Assembly (NCBI GenBank): GCA_021797385.1
Contig: JAJZZW010000013.1
Span: 1 to 20,105, forward strand
DNA length: 20,105 nucleotides
Source of the DNA: Thermoplasmata archaeon
GTDB taxonomy: Archaea; Thermoplasmatota; Thermoplasmata; Thermoplasmatales; Thermoplasmataceae
Direction of reading: 5' to 3'
In this document: positions 7,476 through 15,781 of the stretch, piece by piece
How positions within the stretch are numbered: the stretch's first letter is position 1
How the letters are laid out: each line of letters begins with the position of its first letter
Program-made: the position numbers and the translations under genes
Notes under the pieces: model-generated
Database searches by the model: none
What the model was told of the DNA's origin: nothing
Seen by the model: only the letters and a program-made list of their open reading frames with translations

Positions 7476-8783
7476 ATGATAATGAAAGATTCTGAGAGAA
7501 CAGAATACTTCGACAGAAACGCAATAGAAATCTCAAAAAAATATAAGGGAAAAATACAGACTCTTCCTAAAGTTCCTATAAAAGGTATGGAGGATTTTTC
7601 CTCTCTCTATACCCCAGGAATCGCTGCAGTATCAAAAAAAATTGAGGCTGACAAGGAGCTTGCATATGAACTGACAGGGAAATGGAATTCTGTTGCAATT
7701 TTAACAGACGGTACAAGAGTTCTCGGAATCGGTAATGTTGGGCCGGATGCGGCAATCCCTGTTATGGAAGGGAAGGCCCTGCTTTTTAATTATCTCGGGG
7801 GTGTGAATGCTATTCCCATACCATTAATTGTTAAAGATAATGATGAATTCATAGCTGCGGCAAAGGCCATACAGCCCTACTTCGGCGGGTATAACCTTGA
7901 GGATATCCAGTCACCAAGATGCTTCTTTCTCCTAGAAAGTCTCCAGAAGTCCATGGAGATACCTGTGTGGCACGATGACCAGCTCGGTACAGCATCCATA
8001 ATCCTCGCAGGGGCCATTAATGCGTTGAAACTGGTAAACAAGAAAAAGGAGGAAGCCAAAATTGTTTTCAATGGTGCCGGTGCGGCCAATATCGCAGCAA
8101 TATACCTCTTCGAGGCTGCTGGCTTTAAAAAAGAGAATATAGTTGCAATAGACTCTAAAGGTATAATAGAGCCATCCAGGGCAGATATAGATGCCCTGAT
8201 GTTCAAGAATCCCTGGAAATATAAAATAGCATTGGAGACCAATGGGGAACGGCTTAATGGAGATCCTGCAAACGCCTTCAAGGGTGCGGATCTTGTTGTT
8301 TCGGCCTCAGTTTCCATTCCCGGGACAATTAAAAATGAATGGGTAAAATCCATGAACAGGGACCCCACTATCTTTGCTCTGGCAAATCCGCTACCTGAAA
8401 TCTGGCCTGAAGAGGCTAAGAAATCCGGAGCAAGAATCGTGGCAACCGGCAGAGGAGATTTTCCGAACCAGATCAACAACAGTATGGTATTTCCCGGAGT
8501 ATTCAGGGGGGTTCTAGATGCAAGGTCTAAGGGCGTAAATTTCCAGATCATGGTTGCAGCATCACAGGCAATTGCTGACTTTGTTGAAAATCCCAGTGAA
8601 GATCATATAGTTCCATCCATGGAGGACTTTGAACTCTTCCCCAGAGTAGCATCTGTTGTTGCAAGGAAATGCGTAGAATCTGGTCTGGCGAGAAAATCCG
8701 ATTCAACTGAGGGATTTTACAGGACAGCATCAGATATTATTTCAAAGAATAGAAATATTTACAACAAATTATTTGACATGTAG
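7476..8783 (+). CDS. Malic enzyme (NAD(P)-dependent malate dehydrogenase, decarboxylating)
   Basis: Oxidatively decarboxylates malate to pyruvate and CO2 with NAD(P)+ and a divalent metal, linking the citric acid cycle to pyruvate. The catalytic tyrosine sits in SSLYTPGIA (Tyr45) and the catalytic lysine in MEGKALLF (Lys100). Metal ligands are in LEDIQSP (Glu142, Asp143) and HDDQLGTA (Asp168). The dinucleotide loop is VFNGAGAANIA (about 198-206), and ANPLPEI and NQINNSMVFPG close the active site. At 435 residues it is the short prokaryotic form without a phosphotransacetylase domain. ATG 7476 and ATG 7482 are both possible starts. The acetyltransferase gene follows at once and is probably cotranscribed. 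Confidence 0.95.
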   Translation: MIMKDSERTEYFDRNAIEISKKYKGKIQTLPKVPIKGMEDFSSLYTPGIAAVSKKIEADKELAYELTGKWNSVAILTDGTRVLGIGNVGPDAAIPVMEGKALLFNYLGGVNAIPIPLIVKDNDEFIAAAKAIQPYFGGYNLEDIQSPRCFFLLESLQKSMEIPVWHDDQLGTASIILAGAINALKLVNKKKEEAKIVFNGAGAANIAAIYLFEAAGFKKENIVAIDSKGIIEPSRADIDALMFKNPWKYKIALETNGERLNGDPANAFKGADLVVSASVSIPGTIKNEWVKSMNRDPTIFALANPLPEIWPEEAKKSGARIVATGRGDFPNQINNSMVFPGVFRGVLDARSKGVNFQIMVAASQAIADFVENPSEDHIVPSMEDFELFPRVASVVARKCVESGLARKSDSTEGFYRTASDIISKNRNIYNKLFDM

Positions 8784-8788
8784 GTGAT
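8782..8788 (+). promoter_or_regulatory. Shine-Dalgarno site that decides the acetyltransferase start
   Basis: AGGTGAT is a perfect match to the anti-Shine-Dalgarno end of 16S rRNA and lies four bases before TTG 8793. It overlaps the malic enzyme stop codon, fitting an internal operon gene. Confidence 0.6.
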
Positions 8789-8792
8789 AAAC

Positions 8793-9260
8793 TTGGTTAA
8801 CATAAGATTAATGGAAAAAAAGGATATAGATAGTGTAATGGAGCAGCTATTGAGATTAAAACATTTAAATGAGGAATTTGATCCGCTTTTAAAAGTGTCC
8901 GTAGGAAATGAAAAAGAGATATCAGAAAAACTCAGCAGGATTATTGAGGATAAGGAAAACCACATTGGACTAGTTGCAGAGGACGGAAAAAGATTAGTTG
9001 GCATGATCATGTCTGATGTTATATTCAGAATATATTATGATCCCAAATACGAGGCGAGAATCAGAGAATTTTATGTAATTCCTGAATACCGGGGAAAGGG
9101 TGTTGGCATGAAACTCCTCGACAAATTAAGAGAGCTGGCTGCGGAAAGGAGCATAAAAATGATAACTGCAGAATTTCGATGTCTGAATCTGATAGCATCT
9201 AAATTTTATGAAAGTATCGATTTCAAGGAATTGATAAAAATTTATTCTAAAATAAATTAA
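8793..9260 (+). CDS. GNAT-family N-acetyltransferase
   Basis: Transfers an acetyl group from acetyl-CoA to an amine. The acetyl-CoA loop is seen as YVIPEYRGKGVGMKLLDKL (R-G-K-G-V-G pattern, about residues 94-112), preceded by the GLVAEDGKRLVGMIM strands of the GNAT core and followed by ASKFYESIDFKE, the usual C-terminal 'A..fYek.GF' element. I chose TTG 8793 (MVNIRLMEKKD, 155 residues) because a perfect AGGTGAT lies just upstream; GTG 8784 is the longer alternative. It follows the malic enzyme stop by nine bases, so one mRNA is likely, but a functional link is not evident. Substrate unknown; protein N-termini or lysines are possible as for other archaeal GNATs. Confidence 0.85.
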   Translation: MVNIRLMEKKDIDSVMEQLLRLKHLNEEFDPLLKVSVGNEKEISEKLSRIIEDKENHIGLVAEDGKRLVGMIMSDVIFRIYYDPKYEARIREFYVIPEYRGKGVGMKLLDKLRELAAERSIKMITAEFRCLNLIASKFYESIDFKELIKIYSKIN

Positions 9261-9270
9261 AAAATTTATT
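9251..9270. terminator. Bidirectional hairpin between convergent genes
   Basis: AATAAATT (9251-9258) and AATTTATT (9263-9270) form a perfect eight-pair stem with an AAAA loop. It overlaps the stop codons of both the acetyltransferase (+) and aconitase (-), and T-rich strands follow in both directions, so it may terminate both mRNAs. Confidence 0.4.
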
Positions 9271-11779
9271 TCTGAGGAGATAAAGCTATGTATTTCAGTA
9301 TATTTCCGGTTTTCACATAATTGAGCTCTGCATTTGTATTTATCAGGGCCTTTCCCTTTAATGGTTTTCCATTTATTTTTATGCTCAATTCCTTTCCTAT
9401 GGATATATTATTGATTCCTTCTATGTTTACGATTTCATCGCCCTTCAAGTCCGGGATGCTGTCAATCTGTATTGGAATTATGCCCATATCCACCAGATTG
9501 CTCCTGTGAATTCTTTCAAAGCTTTCTGCTATCACAGCTTTTACTCCAAGTAGTGATGTAACCTTTGCTGCCCAGTCTCTTGAGCTTCCAGATCCGTACT
9601 GTTTCCCTGCAAATATAACCAGTGGCACATTATTTTCTTTATACTTCATTGCTGCATCGTAGAAGCTCATTACTTTCCCACCCGGATAATACACAGTGTC
9701 GCCTCCGGCATGATCAACCATCAAATTTCTTATCTTTGGATTGGAAAATCCACCACGTAGCATTACTTCATGATTGCCACGGCGTGCACCGAATGTATTC
9801 ATTTCCGTGACGCCAATGGATACAAGATATTTACCTGCAACAGAGTCCTTCACTATTGGGCCCGCCGGTGAAATATGATCGGTTGTAATTTTATCACCGA
9901 ATATGGCAAATATTCTAGCATTTCTGACGTCCTTTACAGGTTCCATATACATCCATGGAGGCATTTTTATATAGGTTGAGTCTTCCTTAAAATCAAATAT
10001 CATTCCTCCACTTGATTTCATTGATTCCCAGTTTGAATCCCCCTTGAATACATCGCTGTATTCCTTTCTGTATGTTTCAGGGTCCATGGCAAGATGGAAA
10101 TACTTCTTTATCTCCTCGGTGCTGGGCCATATGTCGTTTAGATATACAGCTTTTCCATTGTCGGAGCCTATCGGTTCTCTGGAGAGGTCAATATCCATTG
10201 TACCAGCCAGTGCAAAGGCAACTACCAGCATGGGCGATGCAAGGAATGCACCTGCAATATAAGGATTTATCCTTCCCTCAAAATTCCTGTTTCCGCTGAG
10301 GACGGCGAAGGTTTTTACATTGTTTTGCAATGTATCATCCTGAACTTCAGGTATAAGTGGTCCTGCATTTCCAATGCATGTGGTACATCCATAACCGACC
10401 AGTTCGAATCCGATCTTATTAAGGTATTTCATTAAGCCTGCCCTTTCTAGGTATTCTGTAACAACTTTAGATCCCGGCGCAAGACTTGTTTTTATTGTCT
10501 GCGCAGGTACAATGTTATGTTCTACCGCCTTTTTTGCCATGAGTCCAGCTCCTAGAAGTACGAAAGGATCTGAGGTGTTTGTACAGCTTGTGATTGCTGC
10601 AATTACCACTGCACCATTTTTTATAAGTTTTCCGTCATTACCACCTGTAATAAGTTCGTCTATTTTTCCTTTTAAATCCTCAATATTTACCAGCTCATCA
10701 GGATTTTTTGGACCTGCAACAGCACTTTTAATATCAGAAAGATTTATTTCTACAGTATCGCTGTATTTCTTCGGACCATTATAGAATAATCCCTGTTCCT
10801 TGAAGTATTTCTCTACAGATTCTGCATCTCTGTCTGTACCGGTGAGATATTTCAGTGTTTCATTATCCACGGGGAAATATCCGATCGTTGCTCCGTATTC
10901 AGGAGCCATATTGGATATTGTTGCCCGGTCCTGTGCTGTTAATTCAGAAAGCGCACCATAGAATTCAACAAATTTTCCTACAACGTTCCTTGCCCGTAGT
11001 GTTTTTGTAATGTAAAGTACAACATCTGTGGGTGTAACCCCTGTGGGAACCTTACCTATTAAATTCACTCCGATAACTTCCGGGACAGTCATGAAATATG
11101 GTTCATTGAGCATTGAGGCCTCAGCCTCCAGACCGCCGACCCCCCAGCCGAGTACTCCGATGCCTCCGATCATTGTTGTATGTGAATCCGCACCTATGAG
11201 GCTCTCCGGGAATATCTCTTCACCGTCTTTAACTGCAACAGATGATAAGTATTCAAGATTGATCTGGTGTACTATTCCATGTCCAGGAGGAACTATTCTC
11301 ACATTCTTGAAAGATTGCTGGGACCATTTCAGAAAATCGTATCTCTCAACATTTCTGGAGAATTCATCCTTCATGTTGATAATAATAGGCTCATCTCCAC
11401 GGAATGAATCCACGATTATTGAATGATCTATGACCAGATCAGATTTTGTAGCCGGATTCACATCTTCGGGATTTTTTTTCATCTTCTGGTAATATTCCCT
11501 CATGGCTGCAAGATCTACTAAAATAGGAACACCGGTATAATCCTGGAAAACAACCCGGGATGGCTTGAATGCCATTTCTGCACCGGATTTCATATTTGCA
11601 ATGTTTTCTATTGACCTCTCATCTATATCTACTGCATCATAATTCCTCAAAACATTTTCCAGTAGAATTTTGAAAGAGTATGGCAGATTATCAATATCAT
11701 ACCTATCTGTGAGCTGTGACAGTGGATAATATTTAAGCTCCTTACCTTTTATTTTTATTTTGCTGTGCTCTATATTCAT
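9266..11779 (-). CDS. acnA: Aconitate hydratase (aconitase, AcnA/IRP type)
   Basis: Converts citrate to isocitrate in the citric acid cycle, in the cytosol, using a [4Fe-4S] cluster. The three cluster cysteines are present: Cys399 in ITSCTNTS, and Cys465 and Cys468 in YGCTTCIGNAGP. Other active-site landmarks are GADSHTTMIGGIGVLGWGVGG (about 196-216, in domain 1), SGNRNFEGRI, and in the C-terminal swivel domain GDKITTDHISPAG, GARRGNHEVM and KQYGSGSSRDWAAK. At 837 residues it is somewhat shorter than bacterial AcnA (about 890) but full in all domains. ATG 11779 lies 24 bases after a TATA box, so the mRNA is probably leaderless. It is divergent from the keto-deoxygluconate aldolase, sharing a 150-base promoter region. 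Confidence 0.96.
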   Translation of the reverse strand: MNIEHSKIKIKGKELKYYPLSQLTDRYDIDNLPYSFKILLENVLRNYDAVDIDERSIENIANMKSGAEMAFKPSRVVFQDYTGVPILVDLAAMREYYQKMKKNPEDVNPATKSDLVIDHSIIVDSFRGDEPIIINMKDEFSRNVERYDFLKWSQQSFKNVRIVPPGHGIVHQINLEYLSSVAVKDGEEIFPESLIGADSHTTMIGGIGVLGWGVGGLEAEASMLNEPYFMTVPEVIGVNLIGKVPTGVTPTDVVLYITKTLRARNVVGKFVEFYGALSELTAQDRATISNMAPEYGATIGYFPVDNETLKYLTGTDRDAESVEKYFKEQGLFYNGPKKYSDTVEINLSDIKSAVAGPKNPDELVNIEDLKGKIDELITGGNDGKLIKNGAVVIAAITSCTNTSDPFVLLGAGLMAKKAVEHNIVPAQTIKTSLAPGSKVVTEYLERAGLMKYLNKIGFELVGYGCTTCIGNAGPLIPEVQDDTLQNNVKTFAVLSGNRNFEGRINPYIAGAFLASPMLVVAFALAGTMDIDLSREPIGSDNGKAVYLNDIWPSTEEIKKYFHLAMDPETYRKEYSDVFKGDSNWESMKSSGGMIFDFKEDSTYIKMPPWMYMEPVKDVRNARIFAIFGDKITTDHISPAGPIVKDSVAGKYLVSIGVTEMNTFGARRGNHEVMLRGGFSNPKIRNLMVDHAGGDTVYYPGGKVMSFYDAAMKYKENNVPLVIFAGKQYGSGSSRDWAAKVTSLLGVKAVIAESFERIHRSNLVDMGIIPIQIDSIPDLKGDEIVNIEGINNISIGKELSIKINGKPLKGKALINTNAELNYVKTGNILKYIALSPQK

Positions 11780-11797
11780 AGTTTGTAAGCCTAAGAT

Positions 11798-11807
11798 AAT
11801 ATTTTAA
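11798..11807 (-). promoter_or_regulatory. TATA box of the aconitase gene
   Basis: On the minus strand this reads TTAAAATATT, centred about 24 bases before ATG 11779. It lies in the short region shared with the divergent aldolase promoter. Confidence 0.5.
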
Positions 11808-11901
11808 GATTATTATAAAGAGATATTTCATGTAAAATTTAGTATATTATCTTGATCCGCCATCCGATGTTCAAAATTTATAAAGGTATTGTATGGAAAA
11901 C

Positions 11902-11910
11902 TTAAATATA
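11902..11910 (+). promoter_or_regulatory. TATA box of the aldolase gene
   Basis: TTAAATATA is centred 24 bases before ATG 11930, which supports that start and a leaderless mRNA. Confidence 0.55.
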
Positions 11911-11929
11911 CATTATTATTTACTTATTT

Positions 11930-12802
11930 ATGAAAAACTTAGAATCAATAATACCATTAATCACTCCATTCAGTAATAACCGGGTGAATAAACAGATAGC
12001 ATTAGATCACGGTAACGATGTTCTGAAGGGAGGCATGAAATATTTATTCCTTGCAGGAACAACAGGTATTGGTCCTGCACTTTCAACACCAGAAAAACTG
12101 GAACTTCTTGATGCCTTTTCGTATATTCCTGATAATGTTATACTGCAGGTGGGCTCATTGAATCTTGGAGATTCTATGGATATGGCCAGGGAAGCAAAAA
12201 AGAAAAAGATTCATGCAGTTGCGGCAATACCACCATATTATTTTACCGGTATGAAACGGGAGTGGCTGGTGAGATACTATGTAAAAATATCATCCGAATA
12301 TCCTACTATAATCTACAACTATCCGGATACAACAGGTTATAATATTACATATGATATTGTCAATGATATAAAGAAGGAAGGTGGAAATGTTATAGGAATC
12401 AAGGAGACAACATTCAACATGAACGACATTCTAAATACAAAAATGTATGTGGATGATTTCAAGGTTTATACTGGCCCTGATCAGTATATATTATCGGCAT
12501 TCAGGCTAAATCTTGACGGGTACGTTTCAGGTGCAGGAAATTACGGATATAAAATTATAAAAAATATAGAAGAAAATTATGACAATGAAAATGGTGATAA
12601 ATATCAGTTCCTACTCAACGAATTATCTGATTTATCCAGAAAGTACGGTACAATTTCTTCCATATATAACATGGTAGGAATCATGACGGGAATAAATGCA
12701 GGATGCCCCCGGGAACCATTCTTCAAAATATCGGAAAGCGACAGTCTCCAACTTAAAAGTGAAATGGATCTGTTATTCAAAAAATACAATTATCAACTCT
12801 GA
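11930..12802 (+). CDS. kdgA: 2-keto-3-deoxygluconate aldolase (DHDPS/NAL family)
   Basis: Cleaves 2-keto-3-deoxygluconate (or its 6-phosphate) to pyruvate and glyceraldehyde(-3-phosphate) in the archaeal Entner-Doudoroff pathway. The Schiff-base lysine is Lys158 in GIKETT and the catalytic tyrosine is Tyr131 in YNYPDTTG. The substrate loop reads AGTTGIGPALS (42-52), matching the GTTGLGPSLS of the Sulfolobus enzyme as I recall it and differing from the DHDPS consensus GTTGE; the QVGSLNL strand also matches. At 290 residues it is the normal family length. Dihydrodipicolinate synthase is less likely because of the GIGP loop. The gene is divergent from aconitase and is followed directly by a hairpin and an IS. 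Confidence 0.88.
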   Translation: MKNLESIIPLITPFSNNRVNKQIALDHGNDVLKGGMKYLFLAGTTGIGPALSTPEKLELLDAFSYIPDNVILQVGSLNLGDSMDMAREAKKKKIHAVAAIPPYYFTGMKREWLVRYYVKISSEYPTIIYNYPDTTGYNITYDIVNDIKKEGGNVIGIKETTFNMNDILNTKMYVDDFKVYTGPDQYILSAFRLNLDGYVSGAGNYGYKIIKNIEENYDNENGDKYQFLLNELSDLSRKYGTISSIYNMVGIMTGINAGCPREPFFKISESDSLQLKSEMDLLFKKYNYQL

Positions 12803-12820
12803 ATAATTTTTCTAATTATT
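12802..12820 (+). terminator. Possible hairpin terminator of the aldolase gene
   Basis: AATAATT (12802-12808) and AATTATT (12814-12820) pair perfectly around a TTTCT loop directly after the stop codon. The second arm is part of the repeat flanking the insertion sequence, so the IS inserted at or beside this hairpin. Confidence 0.35.
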
Positions 12821-12825
12821 GTATA
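12813..12825. repeat. Left flanking direct repeat of the IS
   Basis: TAATTATTGTATA here matches TAATTACTGTATA at 13823-13835 with one mismatch. It is likely to be or to contain the target-site duplication, though it overlaps the terminal inverted repeats, so its exact length is unclear (at least ATTATTG/ATTACTG, seven bases). Confidence 0.5.
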
Positions 12826-13824
12826 GGACGTCTCACATTTTAGCAACTGACGATTTTCATTATCTCCCTTGTATTATCCCCGAGTTCAATATTGGAAATT
12901 ACCATTAGATTGTATGCAATTACCTTGAGTCCAATTATATTATCATAATCCCTGTTACTGACATACCATATATTCTCAGAACCTATTATACCCTCCAGTA
13001 TGGAGAATGTCCTCTCAATCTCCCATCTCATGGAATACATCGATGAATATTCTTTTTTAAGTTCTATTCCTATTTTCCTGTTAACTGTCAATCTATCATC
13101 TATAATTCCCCTTCTTTGATTTGTATCAATCACAGGCAAGGAATGTGCATTCTCAGATATGTAATCATATATTTCAGATGTATCATATGCAGAATCTGCC
13201 AGAATGTATCTATAGTTCCTGGCAGAATCAATCATTTCATGTGATACAGATAAATTGTGGATATTCCCCCTTGTTATAACCCATTCATTGATTAAAAGGG
13301 AATCTACATCAATGGTCATATGGCATTTCCTTCCATATAACCATCCCTTTGTTGTCTTCGTCTATCCTGATAATGGATCCTTGTAATTCCTGTACTTCCT
13401 TCTCCTCTCTGCAGTTGAATGCTTGTATGTATGCATCATGAATGAATCAAATGCAGCTATCTCATTTATAGAATATAATGATTCAATCTCCATGTTAATG
13501 GCATGGAGGTCTAATGACATGGACTTTCTGGAAAGTGTCTGGAATGATGGTATTTCTTTTATTCCAATCAGTTCCATGTACTCACTGTGGTTTCTAAGGA
13601 ATATTCCAGATGATCTGTATGATATGTTGAATATCTGGAATAAAATCATAATCTTTAGAATATGTTTATCAGAATACTTTCGTCTTCTACTGTCAGGCGA
13701 AACTATATTATCTATAATATTCAGAATCAACGGGATATGCTTCTCCGGCATATCCCATAATTACATTCTGATAGATAATGTTCGACAATTGCAGGATTTA
13801 TTATGAAATATGAGACACCCTATA
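12822..13824 (-). mobile_element. Insertion sequence with DDE transposase (IS4/IS5 superfamily), inactive
   Basis: About 1.0 kb, bounded by 19-base terminal inverted repeats. The left end reads TATAGGACGTCTCACATTT (12822-12840), and the complement of the right end (13806-13824) reads TATAGGGTGTCTCATATTT, so 16 of 19 bases match. The element carries one transposase gene split by an amber stop and nothing else. It sits between the aldolase and the ammonium transporter and disrupts neither. The diverged repeats and stop suggest an old copy, unless intact copies elsewhere supply transposase in trans. Confidence 0.85.
12840..13751 (-). pseudogene. DDE transposase interrupted by an in-frame amber codon
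   Basis: The N-terminal part runs from ATG 13751 to a TAG at 13362-13364 (129 residues, ending KDPLSG). The same frame continues at once as TKTTKGWLYGRKCHMTIDVD and runs to the stop at 12840, so joined it is one 303-residue transposase with a single stop inside it. Catalytic residues can be picked out: first Asp in IAAFDSFMM, second Asp in ILADSAYD, and the YREK-like block YSMRWEIERTFSILEG containing the Glu. This pattern fits the IS4/IS5 superfamily. Amber readthrough or a sequencing error are alternatives to decay, but pyrrolysine use is not expected in this group. Confidence 0.85.
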
Positions 13825-13835
13825 ATTACTGTATA
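13823..13835. repeat. Right flanking direct repeat of the IS
   Basis: TAATTACTGTATA, partner of the repeat at 12813-12825 with one mismatch. The mismatch indicates an insertion old enough to have diverged. Confidence 0.5.
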
Positions 13836-13849
13836 TAAAATAAAAAATT

Positions 13850-15148
13850 TTATTTTATATTGTACGTTTCGTCATCCAGGATACCATGAATCAATTTGCT
13901 AATTAAATATATGGTAACCAGTGATATGGCAAATACTGTAACCACAACAACAGCAATGCCCAGTAATTCTATCCCCAGCTGTCTCAATGCGGGAAATCCT
14001 CCGTAAAATAATAACCCGTTAGGCAAAACACTGTTACCCGAAGCCACAGCAAAGGAATGCTGGGTAAAAAAGGCAATCATTATAACCCCGAAGACACCGC
14101 CGAGGCCGTGCCCTGGAAATAAACCAACAGGATCGGAGAACCACTTTACCTTTGAAAATAACTTTTCTCCACCAACAAATAATGGCCCTCCTATAAGCCC
14201 GAGAATCAGTGCACTTGCAGGACTGACAAATCCGGCCAGTGGTGTAATAATGATAAGTCCCATGAGAATTCCATTGGTTGCATCCATGATTAGTGGAGTC
14301 TTTCTATCAAATAATTCTCCGAATAGGATTACGGACATCATTGCTGCTCCTGATGCAACAAACGTGGTTATTACAACCATGAGGACATCGCTGTTGAATG
14401 CCAGTACACTTCCCGGGTTAAATCCAAACCAGCCAACCCACAATAATAGTATCCCCATTGCAAGCCATGTACTGTTTACATGCATGCCAATTTTCATTGA
14501 TTGTTTCAAACCTTTTTTCCTTTCCTCTCTCCAAATTTCATATACAAGTGCTAATCCTGCAGCAGCTGCGGCCCCATGCACTACAAGACCGCCGGCAAAA
14601 TCCCTCATGCCCATTCTATACAGCCATCCAGTCGGATTCCAGATCCACGCAGCTGGGAGATTCCAGATTATTACAAAATAGACTATGGAAAATATAAAAA
14701 AAGCCTTAAATTTCATTTTTCTTAAGACAATTACTCCAACCAGGGCAAGGGTGACAGCTGCAAAGGCGGTTTCAAACAGGTAATATGTTCCTAGCTTTAA
14801 TCCAGTATTGAAGTATTTACCGGTCATGGACCACCAGGTAGTAGTAATAGAACTTGATGAAAAACCCCCGAGGAAGAAGCCACTTTTATAGAACGGATTT
14901 CCTATTATTCCATAGATAGTAGGGGCAAAGGCGGTATTGAATCCTATAATTGCCATGACAAATATGGCAGTCCCGGAAATCACAATTGTTTTTAACAAAC
15001 TATTTTTGTATTTAGTTCCCAGTTCGCCGATTTCCAGAAAACCCACGGCTATTGTCATAATAAAAACAAAGATTGCCGCTATTACAACCCATAAATTATT
15101 AATCAAAACCCGTGAAAGGACCAAATCCTCTATAATTCCAAATGTCAT
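13850..15148 (-). CDS. amt: Ammonium transporter (Amt/MEP/Rh family)
   Basis: An 11-segment membrane channel moving ammonium into the cell. The family's twin histidines are present: His191 in GGLVVHGAAAA and His347 in LFPGHGLGGVFG. The conserved structural Asp183 (RDFAGG) and the GWFGFNPGS motif (about 239-247) are present, and the phenylalanine-gate region is ETAFAAVTLAL (126-136). At 432 residues it is the usual length. Unlike many Amt genes, no GlnK/PII gene lies next to it; the neighbours are an IS and an unknown membrane protein. ATG 15148 is 25 bases after a TATA box, fitting a leaderless, single-gene transcript. Confidence 0.95.
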   Translation of the reverse strand: MTFGIIEDLVLSRVLINNLWVVIAAIFVFIMTIAVGFLEIGELGTKYKNSLLKTIVISGTAIFVMAIIGFNTAFAPTIYGIIGNPFYKSGFFLGGFSSSSITTTWWSMTGKYFNTGLKLGTYYLFETAFAAVTLALVGVIVLRKMKFKAFFIFSIVYFVIIWNLPAAWIWNPTGWLYRMGMRDFAGGLVVHGAAAAAGLALVYEIWREERKKGLKQSMKIGMHVNSTWLAMGILLLWVGWFGFNPGSVLAFNSDVLMVVITTFVASGAAMMSVILFGELFDRKTPLIMDATNGILMGLIIITPLAGFVSPASALILGLIGGPLFVGGEKLFSKVKWFSDPVGLFPGHGLGGVFGVIMIAFFTQHSFAVASGNSVLPNGLLFYGGFPALRQLGIELLGIAVVVVTVFAISLVTIYLISKLIHGILDDETYNIK

Positions 15149-15168
15149 TACATTTTATGAAATAAGTC

Positions 15169-15177
15169 TATAAAATA
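15169..15177 (-). promoter_or_regulatory. TATA box of the ammonium transporter gene
   Basis: On the minus strand this reads TATTTTATA, centred 25 bases before ATG 15148. Confidence 0.55.
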
Positions 15178-15307
15178 TTATGTTTCGAAACGATAGTATT
15201 CCTGTTATCAGTTAAAAATATATACGGGAATGTTTGTATTCTCTACCTGATTTTTCCATATTATTAAGCTATAAATTACTATTCTGAAAAAATATAATTT
15301 ATTTAAA

Positions 15308-15694
15308 TCATGCTTTATTTATTCCAGGTTTATTGTGTTTTATTTTAATTGCTATGGACGTAATTAGTCCTGAAATAAAAAATAATGATAAAATTATATT
15401 GCTCGGTGGCAATTTTATATTTTCTAAATACGGATATCTATTGGAAAGTATCAAGGTTGCAATCGTAAATATCATAATATAAAACAAGGAAAAAAGTATT
15501 ACATTTAGTATAAAATCCATATGTCTCAATATCAGGTCATAATTGATTAACAGGGTTGATAATATAAAATCTATGCTTATATAAATATAAAAAGGCAATT
15601 TTACAATTGTAGCATATGGGTTTATTAATAAAATAAAATTTATAACCAGTAAAATTGAAAATAAGAGTGATGTATAAACTATCCTTTTATTCAT
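15308..15694 (-). CDS. Hypothetical membrane protein, 128 residues
   Basis: Four hydrophobic segments are visible: VYTSLLFSILLVINFILLI, PFYIYISIDFILSTLLI, FILNVILFSLFYIMIFTIATLIL and NIILSLFFISGLITSIAI, followed by a short basic tail (KIKHNKPGINKA). I recognise no family. The frame is open up to a TTG at 15748, but a TATA box centred 27 bases before ATG 15694 makes MNKRIVYTS the likely N-terminus, with lysine and arginine before the first segment. It lies downstream of nothing obvious and upstream of amt on the same strand, but amt has its own promoter. Confidence 0.6.
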   Translation of the reverse strand: MNKRIVYTSLLFSILLVINFILLINPYATIVKLPFYIYISIDFILSTLLINYDLILRHMDFILNVILFSLFYIMIFTIATLILSNRYPYLENIKLPPSNIILSLFFISGLITSIAIKIKHNKPGINKA

Positions 15695-15716
15695 TATGTT
15701 AATAGTATAGAAATGC

Positions 15717-15725
15717 ATATAAAAT
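15717..15725 (-). promoter_or_regulatory. TATA box of the 128-residue membrane protein gene
   Basis: On the minus strand this reads ATTTTATAT, 27 bases (centre) before ATG 15694. It decides that start over TTG 15748. Confidence 0.45.
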
Positions 15726-15781
15726 TTTTTATTAAGTACCAATGACAATCATTGTAATGGCTCACGGGTCTACATCATTAA

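Noticed and set aside
7877..8551. Long open frame (224 codons) on the minus strand opposite the malic enzyme
   Set aside because: It lies wholly opposite well-conserved malic enzyme motifs, has no promoter or family likeness, and is the shadow of the coding frame.
11028..11426. 132-codon plus-strand frame opposite aconitase
   Set aside because: Opposite strongly conserved aconitase domains; residue content is that of an antisense shadow.
13362..13364. Amber codon read as pyrrolysine
   Set aside because: Pyrrolysine use is not known for this group, the interrupted gene is a transposase, and the element shows other decay; a plain nonsense mutation is simpler.
14250..14681. 143-codon plus-strand frame within the ammonium transporter
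   Set aside because: It is the complement of conserved transporter segments with no independent start signals.
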